Assembly: GCA_964617385.1 (NCBI GenBank)
Contig: CAZTYX010000027.1
Location: forward strand, 1-16,898
DNA length: 16,898 nucleotides
Source: JADHMP01 sp964617385
Lineage (GTDB): Bacteria > Bacteroidota > Bacteroidia > Flavobacteriales > Flavobacteriaceae
Direction of reading: 5' to 3'
Of this stretch, positions 7,194 to 14,662 are shown one piece after another. The translations under genes and the position numbers were made by a program. Under the pieces are notes generated by a model. The model was not told the DNA's origin. It ran no database searches and saw nothing but the letters and a program-made list of their open reading frames with translations. How positions within the stretch are numbered: position 1 is the stretch's first letter; every line of letters starts with the position of its first letter.

Positions 7194-8346
7194 TGTTTTT
7201 CTTTTTTCTTCGGTGGTTTTTACGTCTGTTTGCGCCTCTTCTGTTTCTGTTTTTTGAGCTATCAAAACGGGTGATACTATCTTGTCCAACGGCATTTTCA
7301 AAAAAGGCCTGATCACTATCCACGGGGGTCTCACTGACAAAATCTTCAAGACTGGCCACAGGAACTTTGGCTTTGTTTTTTTCTATGATTTGAAGCACAT
7401 CCTCTAGGGCAATTTTATGCCAAGTGATCCAATCGTCTTTATAGCTATACCAAAGTAATTCTTTAAAAATATCCATCTTTTGAAACACGGCAACACCCTT
7501 TTCAGTGTGTAATTTCACTTCGGGTTTTGGAAACTTTTTAAGGGCACCTCGGTAGGCGTCCAATTCGTAGTTTAAACAACACTTCAATTTTCCACATTGT
7601 CCCGCCAGCTTTATAGGATTGAGAGAAAGTTGTTGGTAGCGCGCTGCGCCCGTAGAAACGGATCGAAAATCTGTGAGCCAGGTCGAGCAACACAATTCCC
7701 GCCCACAAGAGCCAATGCCTCCAAGGCGCGATGCTTCTTCTCGCAACCCAATTTGTCGCATTTCAATACGAACTGAAAAAGCTTGCGCCAAATCTTTGAT
7801 GAGTTGTCTAAAGTCAACCCGCTTTTCGGCAGTATAATAAAAGGTAGCCTTTTTCCCATCACCTTGAAATTCTACATCAGAAAGTTTCATGGCTAAAGAC
7901 AGTTGCAATGCAATTTCACGGGCTTGCTTTTGAACTTTAGCTTCTTTGGCTCGGGCTTGTTCCCAAATTTCCAATTCCTTGTTGTTTGCTAGGCGTAAAA
8001 CTTTTGGGTGTGCCCCTAGGTCCGTTGCGCTTTTTTTTCGTTTCATTTGAAGGCTCACCAAAGGGCCTGTAAGGGTAATCATACCCACATCATAGCCGTG
8101 TTCTTCTTCTGTAATCACCATATTGCCCACGGTGGGCTGCAACCCCTCTGGGAGTTCATAAAAAGCTTTGCGGCTGTTTTTGAATCGCACTTCAACAAAG
8201 GGCTGGGGCTGTTGCCCTGCAGGCAACTGCATATTGGCCAACCAATCAAACACAGTGAGTTTATTGCAGCCATCACTTCCGCAGGTGCCATTGCTTTTAC
8301 AGCCTCTTGGGATTCCGTTAGATGATGTACATTGACTACAACTCAT
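7186..8346 (-). CDS. ricT: PSP1-domain protein RicT (YaaT)
   Basis: A 386-residue PSP1/RicT-family protein, longer than the roughly 275-residue Bacillus form. The N-terminus has a Cys-rich extension (Cys3, 6, 16, 22, 27). The PSP1 region covers about 50-190, and two further cysteine motifs follow: C-G-R-E-L-C-C (214-220) and C-G-K-L-K-C-C-L (251-258). In Bacillus the RicA-RicF-RicT complex binds iron-sulfur clusters and affects RNase Y-dependent mRNA maturation. Those partners are not in this window and that role in Bacteroidota is not known, so the function is not asserted. The tail (366-386) is highly basic, with several Arg/Lys pairs and triplets. The gene leads the run into gldH and mrcA, and a TAnnTTTg-like element lies 19-26 nt upstream of its ATG. 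Confidence 0.88.
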   Translation of the reverse strand: MSCSQCTSSNGIPRGCKSNGTCGSDGCNKLTVFDWLANMQLPAGQQPQPFVEVRFKNSRKAFYELPEGLQPTVGNMVITEEEHGYDVGMITLTGPLVSLQMKRKKSATDLGAHPKVLRLANNKELEIWEQARAKEAKVQKQAREIALQLSLAMKLSDVEFQGDGKKATFYYTAEKRVDFRQLIKDLAQAFSVRIEMRQIGLREEASRLGGIGSCGRELCCSTWLTDFRSVSTGAARYQQLSLNPIKLAGQCGKLKCCLNYELDAYRGALKKFPKPEVKLHTEKGVAVFQKMDIFKELLWYSYKDDWITWHKIALEDVLQIIEKNKAKVPVASLEDFVSETPVDSDQAFFENAVGQDSITRFDSSKNRNRRGANRRKNHRRKKKNNA

Positions 8347-8364
8347 AAATTTAGTGTGAGGCTA

Positions 8365-8372
8365 TAAAGATA
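8365..8372 (-). promoter_or_regulatory. Candidate -7 element of ricT-gldH-mrcA
   Basis: TATCTTTA on the minus strand matches seven of eight positions of TAnnTTTG and lies 18 nt from the ricT ATG. Upstream TTG/TTTG copies are only 9-13 nt away, so a proper -33 element is not clear. A promoter here would separate this run from trhO, which ends 65 bp upstream. Confidence 0.35.
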
Positions 8373-8411
8373 CATGGAATTCAAACAACCTCGGCTGGGT
8401 CATTTCTTAAA

Positions 8412-9443
8412 TTAGTGTTTAAATTTAAGAACCGATGAACGTCCTTTTTTAAAAATCCGATTGCTGTTATGCGTGCCTTTACGTAATGCTTTTTGTTCTT
8501 CCTGCGGCAAATGAATGATCTTTTGACAAGCATCAGAACAACATTGTTCTTTTTTTTCTTGGCAAGAAGAACATTGAATAAACAACAAATGACAGGCTTC
8601 GTTAGCACAATTCACATGGGTGTCGCAAGGTGCGCCACATTGATGACAGTGGGCAATAATATCATCCGAAATTTGCTCGGCACGGCGCTCATCAAAAACA
8701 AAGTTTTTGCCTAGAAATTTATTTTCGAGTCCTTTTTCACGCACCTGTCGGGTATATTCTATGATGCCTCCCTCCAGCTGAAAAACATTTTGAAATCCTT
8801 TGTGCTTAAAATAGGCGCTTGCCTTTTCACATCGAATGCCACCGGTGCAATACATCAATACGTTTTTATCTTCTTTGTGGGCACTCAATTCCTCCTCTAT
8901 GATGGGCAATGAAGCTCTAAAGGTATCCACATCGGGCGTTAAGGCTCCTTGAAAATGACCAATTTCACTTTCGTAATGATTGCGCATGTCCACACAAACA
9001 GTGTTGGGGTCTGCCAACAAAGTGTTGAATTTTTCCGCATTTACATGCTGCCCTTTTTGAGTAACATCAAAACTTTTATCGTTTAGGCCGTCGGCCACAA
9101 TTTTGTGACGCACCTTAATTTTTAATTTTAAAAAAGACTTGTTGTCTTGTTCAATAGCAATGTTTAAGCGAACCCCATTTAAAAATGCAATGGTATCTAA
9201 ATGGTTTTTAAAGGCTTCAAACTCTGGGGCCGGTACAGACAATTGTGCATTGATGCCTTCTTGAGCCACATAGATTCTGCCCAATACATTGAGGGCTTCC
9301 CAATGGATAAACAAATAGTCTCTAAAAAGTTTTGGATTGCCAATTTTGGCATATTGGTAAAAGGAGAGCGTGAGCCGTTCTTCGCCGGCTCTTTCAATAA
9401 GGTGTGCGCGCTCTTTCGCACTTAATTTGTTATACAGTTGCAT
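8412..9443 (-). CDS. trhO: tRNA uridine(34) hydroxylase TrhO (rhodanese-like)
   Basis: A 343-residue TrhO/YceA-family protein of normal length. It has an N-terminal acylphosphatase-like/UPF0176 domain (about 28-120, with G-R-I-Y-V-A-Q-E-G-I-N-A at 55-66). A rhodanese domain (about 133-235) carries the active-site loop C-T-G-G-I-R-C-E-K (Cys199, Cys205). The C-terminal tail is rich in cysteine: ten Cys between 266 and 306 in CxxC-type pairs, a probable zinc-binding knuckle seen in the family. TrhO performs oxygen-dependent hydroxylation of U34 in tRNA, a step towards 5-(carboxy)methoxyuridine. It lies on the same strand as the PNPOx-family gene (77 bp upstream) and ricT (65 bp downstream) but has its own promoter-like element, so it may be monocistronic. 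Confidence 0.92.
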   Translation of the reverse strand: MQLYNKLSAKERAHLIERAGEERLTLSFYQYAKIGNPKLFRDYLFIHWEALNVLGRIYVAQEGINAQLSVPAPEFEAFKNHLDTIAFLNGVRLNIAIEQDNKSFLKLKIKVRHKIVADGLNDKSFDVTQKGQHVNAEKFNTLLADPNTVCVDMRNHYESEIGHFQGALTPDVDTFRASLPIIEEELSAHKEDKNVLMYCTGGIRCEKASAYFKHKGFQNVFQLEGGIIEYTRQVREKGLENKFLGKNFVFDERRAEQISDDIIAHCHQCGAPCDTHVNCANEACHLLFIQCSSCQEKKEQCCSDACQKIIHLPQEEQKALRKGTHNSNRIFKKGRSSVLKFKH

Positions 9444-9473
9444 GCTATATAGGGGTTAAGTTGAAAGACAGTG

Positions 9474-9481
9474 TAAAAGTA
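9474..9481 (-). promoter_or_regulatory. Candidate -7 element of trhO
   Basis: TACTTTTA on the minus strand fits TAnnTTTG at seven of eight positions and lies 30 nt before the trhO ATG. No TTTG is seen at the expected -33 distance. Confidence 0.33.
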
Positions 9482-9520
9482 GCATTTTTGTTTAGAATGT
9501 ACTTTTTTTTCAGGGAGTTT

Positions 9521-10072
9521 CTATTGGGGTGGCATGGCAATATCTGTTTCAAAACCATCCAAACTTTGGGTGTTTTTTTTCCGTTGATAAGCCTCCAAAC
9601 CTTCTGGCCCCAATTTATTCGCCCAGTCGGTTAAATCAGTGCGAACAGATTTAAAATCCATTAAGGGCACTCCAAATCCACATGAGGTTTGAACCAAATC
9701 TATTTGTACCTCAATAATTTGACGAACACCCACTGTGGGTGTAAACTGGGTATAATATTTGTCAAAGCCTGCATCAGAGGGCACGTAGCTTTTGGCATGG
9801 CCATAGCAGCGCAAAATTTGAGGCGGGCCTTCAAAGGCACAAAACATTAATGTGATTCTCGGATCTTGAAGTAAATGAGCGGCCGTTTCGTTGCCGCTAC
9901 CGGTGAAGTTTAACCACATCATTTTTTTAGGTCCCAACACCCTTAGAGAATCCAGCCCTTTAGGAGATAAATTGATAGTGCCTGTGGGGGCGGCAGTGGC
10001 CACAAAAAATATTTTCTGCTGGGCAATATACGCAATATTACGAGCGGTGAGTTGCTTTGTTTTTTTTCCCAT
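9521..10072 (-). CDS. Pyridoxamine 5'-phosphate oxidase-family split-barrel protein
   Basis: A 183-residue protein of the PNPOx-like FMN-binding split-barrel superfamily. The core strands are visible: F-F-V-A-T-A-A-P-T-G-T-I-N-L-S-P-K-G (22-39), the segment with W-L-N-F-T-G-S-G-N-E-T-A-A-H-L near 53-67, and the R-I-T-L-M-F-C-A-F-E-G-P-P-Q-I-L-R-C-Y-G-H-A pair of strands. This matches a subgroup of uncharacterised small flavoproteins common in bacteria rather than true PdxH, because the substrate-binding residues of PdxH are not evident. It is probably a cytoplasmic flavin-dependent reductase or oxidase. It diverges from recA across a 146-bp gap and precedes trhO on the same strand. The ATG at 10072 directly precedes a basic stretch, and no other start is better. 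Confidence 0.82.
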   Translation of the reverse strand: MGKKTKQLTARNIAYIAQQKIFFVATAAPTGTINLSPKGLDSLRVLGPKKMMWLNFTGSGNETAAHLLQDPRITLMFCAFEGPPQILRCYGHAKSYVPSDAGFDKYYTQFTPTVGVRQIIEVQIDLVQTSCGFGVPLMDFKSVRTDLTDWANKLGPEGLEAYQRKKNTQSLDGFETDIAMPPQ

Positions 10073-10094
10073 GGGGTTTAATACGATCGTTTTT

Positions 10095-10102
10095 TAAAAA
10101 TA
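10095..10102 (-). promoter_or_regulatory. Candidate -7 element of PNPOx-family gene
   Basis: TATTTTTA on the minus strand matches seven of eight positions of TAnnTTTG, 22 nt from the ATG at 10072. A correctly spaced -33 element is not evident. Confidence 0.33.
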
Positions 10103-10189
10103 CGCGCTTTCTATAAAATGGCTGTCTTTAAATCCAAAAACTTGTTAATAAACCCCACAAGAAATCTAAAAAAAATGGGGATAAATTGG

Positions 10190-10197
10190 TACTTTAG
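10190..10197 (+). promoter_or_regulatory. Candidate -7 element of recA
   Basis: TACTTTAG fits TAnnTTTG at seven of eight positions and lies 21 nt upstream of the recA ATG. No convincing -33 TTTG precedes it. The only inverted repeat I see in the 146-bp gap is a weak 5-bp one (CTTGT at 10141-10145, ACAAG at 10157-10161). It is too short to call an SOS operator. Confidence 0.3.
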
Positions 10198-10218
10198 TGG
10201 CAATCAAAAATTACGATT

Positions 10219-11226
10219 ATGGCAGATGAAAAGGCAGGAAAATTAAAGGCATTACAACTCACCCTAGACAAGCTCGATAAGACCTATGGCAAAGGAGCGG
10301 TGATGAAATTGGGCGATGAAGCCGTTGAAGAAGTGGAAGCCATTCCTTCTGGATCATTAGGCCTCGATATAGCCCTAGGTGTAGGTGGCTATCCACGCGG
10401 TAGAATTATCGAAATTTACGGGCCTGAATCCTCTGGTAAAACAACCCTCACATTGCATGCCATTGCCCAATGTCAAAAACAAGGGGGCATTGCAGCCTTT
10501 ATTGATGCCGAACATGCCTTTGATCGGTTTTATGCTGAAAAACTAGGCATTGATGTGGCCGAATTAATTATTTCTCAACCCGACAATGGAGAACAAGCCC
10601 TTGAAATTGCGGATAACTTAATTCGTTCTGGAGCCATAGACCTTGTGGTGATTGACTCTGTGGCAGCTCTAACCCCCAAAAGTGAAATTGAAGGGGAAAT
10701 GGGCGATTCCAAAATGGGTCTGCATGCCCGTTTGATGTCGCAAGCCTTACGAAAATTGACAGGGTCGATAAGCAAAACGCAATGCACCGTTTTTTTTATT
10801 AATCAGTTGCGTGAAAAAATTGGCGTGATGTTTGGCAACCCCGAAACCACAACAGGAGGGAATGCCTTAAAATTTTATGCCTCTGTACGCTTAGATATTA
10901 GACGTTCCACACAAATCAAAGGTGCCGATGCCGAAGTATTGGGAAACAAAACCCGTGTTAAAGTGGTAAAAAACAAAGTGGCTCCACCTTTTAAAACCAC
11001 AGAGTTTGATATCATGTTTGGCGAGGGAATTTCCAAAGTGGGCGAAATTATTGACCTGGGTGTGAATTACGAAATCATCAAAAAAAGTGGTTCCTGGTTT
11101 AGCTATAACGATTCAAAATTGGGCCAGGGCCGTGATGCTGTAAAGCAACTCTTGGAAGACAACCCAGAATTGATGGAAGAACTGGAAACAAAGATTCGAG
11201 AAACTTTAAAAACACTCTCGGCCTAA
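10219..11226 (+). CDS. recA: Recombinase RecA
   Basis: A 335-residue full-length RecA. The Walker A motif G-P-E-S-S-G-K-T spans residues 68-75, Walker B L-V-V-I-D-S is near 142-147, and the F-I-N-Q-L-R-E-K-I-G-V-M-F-G-N-P-E-T-T-T-G-G-N-A-L-K segment covers the DNA-binding L2 loop. RecA forms filaments on single-stranded DNA for homologous recombination, repair and co-protease activity, and receives DNA from DprA, which is also encoded in this window (14659-15759). The acidic C-terminal tail is short. The stop is only 10 bp from the pabB start, so the folate genes are probably on the same transcript. No clear LexA-type operator is visible upstream. Confidence 0.98.
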   Translation: MADEKAGKLKALQLTLDKLDKTYGKGAVMKLGDEAVEEVEAIPSGSLGLDIALGVGGYPRGRIIEIYGPESSGKTTLTLHAIAQCQKQGGIAAFIDAEHAFDRFYAEKLGIDVAELIISQPDNGEQALEIADNLIRSGAIDLVVIDSVAALTPKSEIEGEMGDSKMGLHARLMSQALRKLTGSISKTQCTVFFINQLREKIGVMFGNPETTTGGNALKFYASVRLDIRRSTQIKGADAEVLGNKTRVKVVKNKVAPPFKTTEFDIMFGEGISKVGEIIDLGVNYEIIKKSGSWFSYNDSKLGQGRDAVKQLLEDNPELMEELETKIRETLKTLSA

Positions 11227-11236
11227 CCAACCCCCA

Positions 11237-12199
11237 GTGCAAGCTTTTATAGATGCATTTTCTGAACGGATATCTCAAAAAATTCCGTTTGTTTTTTTAA
11301 TCGATTATGAGCAGAAAAAGCCATTGCTCTATAGCTTTGAAGAAGCTGCCAAAAAGGGGCTCTATTTTAATGTGAATGGGCACACCAATGCTCCAATTGA
11401 AAGTGTAAAACCCCTTTCTAATCTGAAGAAAAAAGCGCTTCCGTTTGAGGTGTACAAAAAAGCCTTTGAAAAAGTGTATAAGGGTATTTATCGCGGTGAT
11501 TCGTTTTTAGTGAACCTCACCTTTCCCACCGAGGTGGTTTTAAACAACAGTATGCTTGAATTGTTTTATGGTGTTAATGCTCCATACAAACTTTATGTAA
11601 AAGATCAGTTGGTGTTGTTTTCTCCAGAATGCTTTGTGAAAATTAAAGACAATCAAATTGCTGCCTTTCCCATGAAAGGCACCCTTGATGCCACTGTGCC
11701 CAAAGCCAAAGAAATCTTAACCGAAAACCAGAAAGAGCGTCAAGAACACCACACCATAGTCGATTTAATTCGAAACGACCTTTCACAAATTGCCACGCAA
11801 GTGCACGTTAAAAAATTTAGATATATCGAAACCATTATTACTACCCAAGGCAAACTCTTGCAAAGCAGTTCTGAAATCCGAGGTACACTCTCAGCCAATT
11901 GGTCAAAAAATGCTGGGACTCTCTTCACGCAATTATTGCCCGCCGGATCTATAACAGGAGCCCCCAAATTAAAAACCACTACCCTCATCCAACAAGCAGA
12001 ACAACAGCCACGGGGTTATTATACAGGTGTCTTTGGTGTGTATGATGGCCATACTCTTGATAGTGCCGTGAACATTCGCTATATTGAAAAAAAAGGAGCA
12101 CACCATTATTACCGAAGTGGAGGTGGCATTACGCACCTCAGCAATTTGGAGGAAGAATATGAAGAACTACTCAAAAAAATCTACATTCCCACTGTTTGA
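11237..12199 (+). CDS. pabB: Aminodeoxychorismate synthase component I
   Basis: A 320-residue chorismate-binding enzyme. It is shorter than the enterobacterial PabB (about 450 aa) because the N-terminal region is reduced, a form common in this phylum. The diagnostic F-P-M-K-G-T motif (144-149) has Lys147, the residue that marks aminodeoxychorismate synthase rather than anthranilate synthase, where Ala is usual. Other active-site blocks are I-V-D-L-I-R-N-D-L (174-182), L-P-A-G-S-I-T-G-A-P-K (234-244), Y-T-G-V-F-G and the C-terminal G-G-G-I-T segment. It makes 4-amino-4-deoxychorismate for p-aminobenzoate. It starts with GTG, 10 bp after recA, and no ATG fits. The end overlaps pabC by 41 bp. 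The glutaminase partner PabA is not in the window. Confidence 0.9.
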   Translation: MQAFIDAFSERISQKIPFVFLIDYEQKKPLLYSFEEAAKKGLYFNVNGHTNAPIESVKPLSNLKKKALPFEVYKKAFEKVYKGIYRGDSFLVNLTFPTEVVLNNSMLELFYGVNAPYKLYVKDQLVLFSPECFVKIKDNQIAAFPMKGTLDATVPKAKEILTENQKERQEHHTIVDLIRNDLSQIATQVHVKKFRYIETIITTQGKLLQSSSEIRGTLSANWSKNAGTLFTQLLPAGSITGAPKLKTTTLIQQAEQQPRGYYTGVFGVYDGHTLDSAVNIRYIEKKGAHHYYRSGGGITHLSNLEEEYEELLKKIYIPTV

Positions 12200-12788
12200 A
12201 TCAGTTTGTGTGCTTAATGGTGAAATCCAACACCCCCATTGGCATGAAAAACGCTTTTTAAATGCCTATTTAAACCATTATAAAAAACAACCTGAATATG
12301 AGCTTTTTGCCGATATAAACTCCAAAAACAATCCAAAGGGATGGGAAAAACTTCGTATTGCTTATGGCGAAACGGAAAAGCAGTGGGTTTTGACACCTTA
12401 TGTATATAAATCCATTGGCAGCCTGCAATTGGTAGAAGACAATCATATAGAGTATGCCCATAAGTGGGAAGACCGATCGGCTTTAAACGCCTTGTTCTTG
12501 AAACGAGGCAATTGTGATGACATTCTTATTGTTAAAAATGGACAGCTCACTGACACTTCCTATGGCAATATTGCATTTCTTAAAAATGGAACGTGGTTCA
12601 CCCCGCATCAACCCCTTTTGGAAGGTACAACACGCGCCCGTTTGTTGGAAGAAAAAAAACTTGATGCCATTCCAATAACAGTTAAAAATCTGTTCACTTT
12701 TGAACGTTTTAAAATGATTAATGCCTTACGTGATTTTGATGCAGATCCCTCCTATCCCCTAACTCAAATCAGGCCACTGGTGCATTGA
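12159..12788 (+). CDS. pabC: Aminotransferase class IV, probable 4-amino-4-deoxychorismate lyase
   Basis: A 209-residue fold-type IV PLP enzyme, shorter than E. coli PabC (about 270 aa). Recognisable blocks are F-E-S-V-C-V-L-N-G-E (13-22), H-E-K-R-F (29-33), the probable PLP Lys102 in H-K-W-E-D-R, the L-T-D-T-S-Y-G-N-I-A-F segment (130-140) that replaces the usual E-x4-N block, and L-L-E-G-T-T-R (153-159). Together with pabB directly upstream this points to the lyase step giving p-aminobenzoate plus pyruvate. A branched-chain or D-amino acid aminotransferase is less likely from context. The ATG at 12159 is preferred over 12084 because it gives the family N-terminus and is preceded by GGAGGAAG, a rare good Shine-Dalgarno sequence inside the pabB reading frame. 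It overlaps the convergent acyltransferase gene by 20 bp. Confidence 0.82.
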   Translation: MKNYSKKSTFPLFESVCVLNGEIQHPHWHEKRFLNAYLNHYKKQPEYELFADINSKNNPKGWEKLRIAYGETEKQWVLTPYVYKSIGSLQLVEDNHIEYAHKWEDRSALNALFLKRGNCDDILIVKNGQLTDTSYGNIAFLKNGTWFTPHQPLLEGTTRARLLEEKKLDAIPITVKNLFTFERFKMINALRDFDADPSYPLTQIRPLVH

Positions 12789-13551
12789 TTTTTTCCCAAA
12801 GGGCAATTGCACTAAGGGCTGCTTTTTGTGGGTCTTTTCGCAGCATGGTTTCCATCGCTTTGTGGGTTGATTTGGCTAATTGCTCAATATCGTTTTCTGT
12901 TTTTCTCGAAACATCAATAAAAGGGAGTGCTTCCACGCGAAGAGTCCCTGGATAACCATAGGTCGTATACCAAGGAAATTTTCGTTTACAATCATAAAAA
13001 ACCAACGGGGTGATAGGCAATTGATGGGTTATGGCCATTTTAAAAGCACCTCTTTTAAAGGGGTTAAGCAAAATGCTTTCGTCCAGATAATCGCGCTCGG
13101 GAAAAATGCAAACGCTATAGTTTTTGGCAATCACCTTTTCAGCAAAACCATAAACCGAAAAGCGGCTTTTTTTATCTGAACGATCCACCATGATGGCTGC
13201 CCGTTTATAGAGAAAGCCAAAAATGGGAATTTTAACCAATTCCTTTTTCCCTACAAAAACAAAGGGTTTTTTAAACAAGCGGAACATTATAAAAATGTCG
13301 ATATAACTCGTATGATTGGCAACAATAATATGGGTTTGGGTTTGTTTAGGAATGGTGTTGGTTTGCTGTACCCTAAAACCACAGCCCCACAATACAAAAG
13401 GTGCCCATATATGTCTTGCCACCCAATAAACAAACCGATATCCCCCCGGAAAAAGCAACGCCAAAGCCAAAAGAGGAAAAAAGAATAAGACGGGAATGGC
13501 AGCTAGGAAATAGAACCAAACGCGCCATAACACCAACAACACTTTTTTCAT
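12769..13551 (-). CDS. 1-acyl-sn-glycerol-3-phosphate acyltransferase-like (PlsC family)
   Basis: A 260-residue membrane acyltransferase. Residues 7-34 are strongly hydrophobic (membrane anchor). The catalytic H-x4-D motif is present as N-H-T-S-Y-I-D (His80, Asp85), and a motif II-like G-K-K-E-L-V-K-I-P-I-F-G-F-L segment (101-114) follows. Motif III, normally F-P-E-G-T-R or in this phylum F-P-E-G-G-V, reads F-P-E-R-D-Y (150-155), so the usual glycine after Glu152 is replaced by Arg153. The family transfers acyl chains to lysophosphatidic acid in phospholipid synthesis; the altered motif leaves the acceptor uncertain. It converges with pabC (20-bp overlap) and diverges from trpS over 142 bp. 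Confidence 0.85.
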   Translation of the reverse strand: MKKVLLVLWRVWFYFLAAIPVLFFFPLLALALLFPGGYRFVYWVARHIWAPFVLWGCGFRVQQTNTIPKQTQTHIIVANHTSYIDIFIMFRLFKKPFVFVGKKELVKIPIFGFLYKRAAIMVDRSDKKSRFSVYGFAEKVIAKNYSVCIFPERDYLDESILLNPFKRGAFKMAITHQLPITPLVFYDCKRKFPWYTTYGYPGTLRVEALPFIDVSRKTENDIEQLAKSTHKAMETMLRKDPQKAALSAIALWEKINAPVA

Positions 13552-13647
13552 TGTTTAAATATATTCAAATAATACCCCTCGGCTTTAAGATTGTGTTAGA
13601 AATTCTCTGTACCTCTTTATATGGATTGTCCTTAAATGTAAAAATAG

Positions 13648-13678
13648 TTGTACTCCCAAAACAGGAATCTTACCTTTA
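13648..13678 (+). promoter_or_regulatory. Promoter of trpS
   Basis: TTG at 13648-13650 and TACCTTTA at 13671-13678 are separated by 20 nt. This closely fits the Bacteroidota -33 TTTG / -7 TAnnTTTG architecture and is the best-formed promoter in the window. Transcription would start about 10 nt before the ATG at 13694. No T-box or tryptophan leader is visible. Confidence 0.55.
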
Positions 13679-13693
13679 CCAAAATTTGATACC

Positions 13694-14662
13694 ATGGCCA
13701 GAATTTTAACGGGCGTACAATCCACCGGCACACCACACTTAGGCAATTTATTGGGCGCCGTTTTGCCTGCCATAGCACTTTCTAAAGCGGCAGAAAATGA
13801 TTCTTTTTTATTCATCGCTGATTTGCATTCTTTAACCCAAATAAAAAATGGAGAGCAGCTAAGAGAAAACACCTTTGCTACTGCAGCAGCTTGGTTGGCT
13901 TGTGGGTTAGATATTGAAAAAACACATTTTTACAGACAAAGTGATGTGAGTGAAGTGACTGAATTGGCATGGTATTTAAACTGTTTTTTTCCCTATCAGC
14001 GCCTCACTTTAGCCCACTCGTTTAAAGACAAAGCGGACTCTCTTTCTGATGTTAATGCCGGTTTGTTTTCCTATCCTATGCTAATGGCCGCCGATATTTT
14101 ACTTTATGATGCAGAAATTGTTCCAGTAGGTAAAGATCAATTGCAACATTTGGAGATTACGCGCGATGTGGCCGCACGCTTTAACCATCAAATGGGAGAA
14201 ACCTTTGTGCTTCCTAAAGCTGAGATTCAAAAAAACGAACAATATATTCCTGGTACAGATGGTCAAAAAATGAGTAAATCAAAAAATAATACCATCAATA
14301 TATTCCTACCCGAAAAGCAGTTGCATAAACAAATTATGCAAATTAAAACAGACAGCACGCCTTTGGAAGATCCTAAAGATCCTGAAAGTTGTACCGTATT
14401 TCAATTGTATCAACTGATGGGCTCCCCTGAAGCCACTGATGATTTGCGCAGCCGCTATTTGGAAGGGGGCATGGGTTATGGCCATGCCAAAACCGCCCTC
14501 TTTGAATTGCTTTTAGAGCGGTTCAAAAAAGAACGAGAATCGTTTGACTACTATTGTCAAAATCCTGAGGAGATTCAAATTGCATTAGCTAAAGGCGCCC
14601 AAAAAGCAAAGCTGGTGGCCCATGAAGTGTTGCTTCGGGTGCGCAATAAAATTGGATACTAA
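13694..14662 (+). CDS. trpS: Tryptophanyl-tRNA synthetase
   Basis: A 322-residue class I aminoacyl-tRNA synthetase of normal length for bacterial TrpRS. The HIGH-type signature is T-P-H-L-G-N (13-18), with the G-V-Q-S-T-G leader before it. The KMSKS loop is at 192-196 in G-Q-K-M-S-K-S-K-N-N. The M-A-A-D-I-L segment (131-136) contains the Asp that recognises the indole nitrogen, and V-G-K-D-Q-L-Q-H-L-E-I-T-R (145-157) is also typical. It charges tRNA-Trp. It has its own promoter-like element, and its stop codon overlaps the dprA stop by 4 bp on the opposite strand. Nothing looks truncated. Confidence 0.97.
   Translation: MARILTGVQSTGTPHLGNLLGAVLPAIALSKAAENDSFLFIADLHSLTQIKNGEQLRENTFATAAAWLACGLDIEKTHFYRQSDVSEVTELAWYLNCFFPYQRLTLAHSFKDKADSLSDVNAGLFSYPMLMAADILLYDAEIVPVGKDQLQHLEITRDVAARFNHQMGETFVLPKAEIQKNEQYIPGTDGQKMSKSKNNTINIFLPEKQLHKQIMQIKTDSTPLEDPKDPESCTVFQLYQLMGSPEATDDLRSRYLEGGMGYGHAKTALFELLLERFKKERESFDYYCQNPEEIQIALAKGAQKAKLVAHEVLLRVRNKIGY

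Noticed and set aside
7194..7349. Longer gldH reading frame starting at 7349
   Set aside because: It overlaps the ricT coding region in another frame and would bury the lipoprotein signal sequence in the interior.
8609..8648. Cys-rich TrhO tail as a novel zinc module
   Set aside because: A cysteine-rich C-terminal tail of this kind is a known feature of the TrhO/YceA family.
10141..10161. CTTGT/ACAAG inverted repeat upstream of recA as an SOS box
   Set aside because: Five-base arms with an 11-nt spacer are within chance, and the gap does not match a LexA site I know.
12084..12158. Longer pabC frame starting at 12084
   Set aside because: It lies wholly within the conserved C-terminal part of pabB; the ATG at 12159 has a Shine-Dalgarno sequence and gives the family N-terminus.
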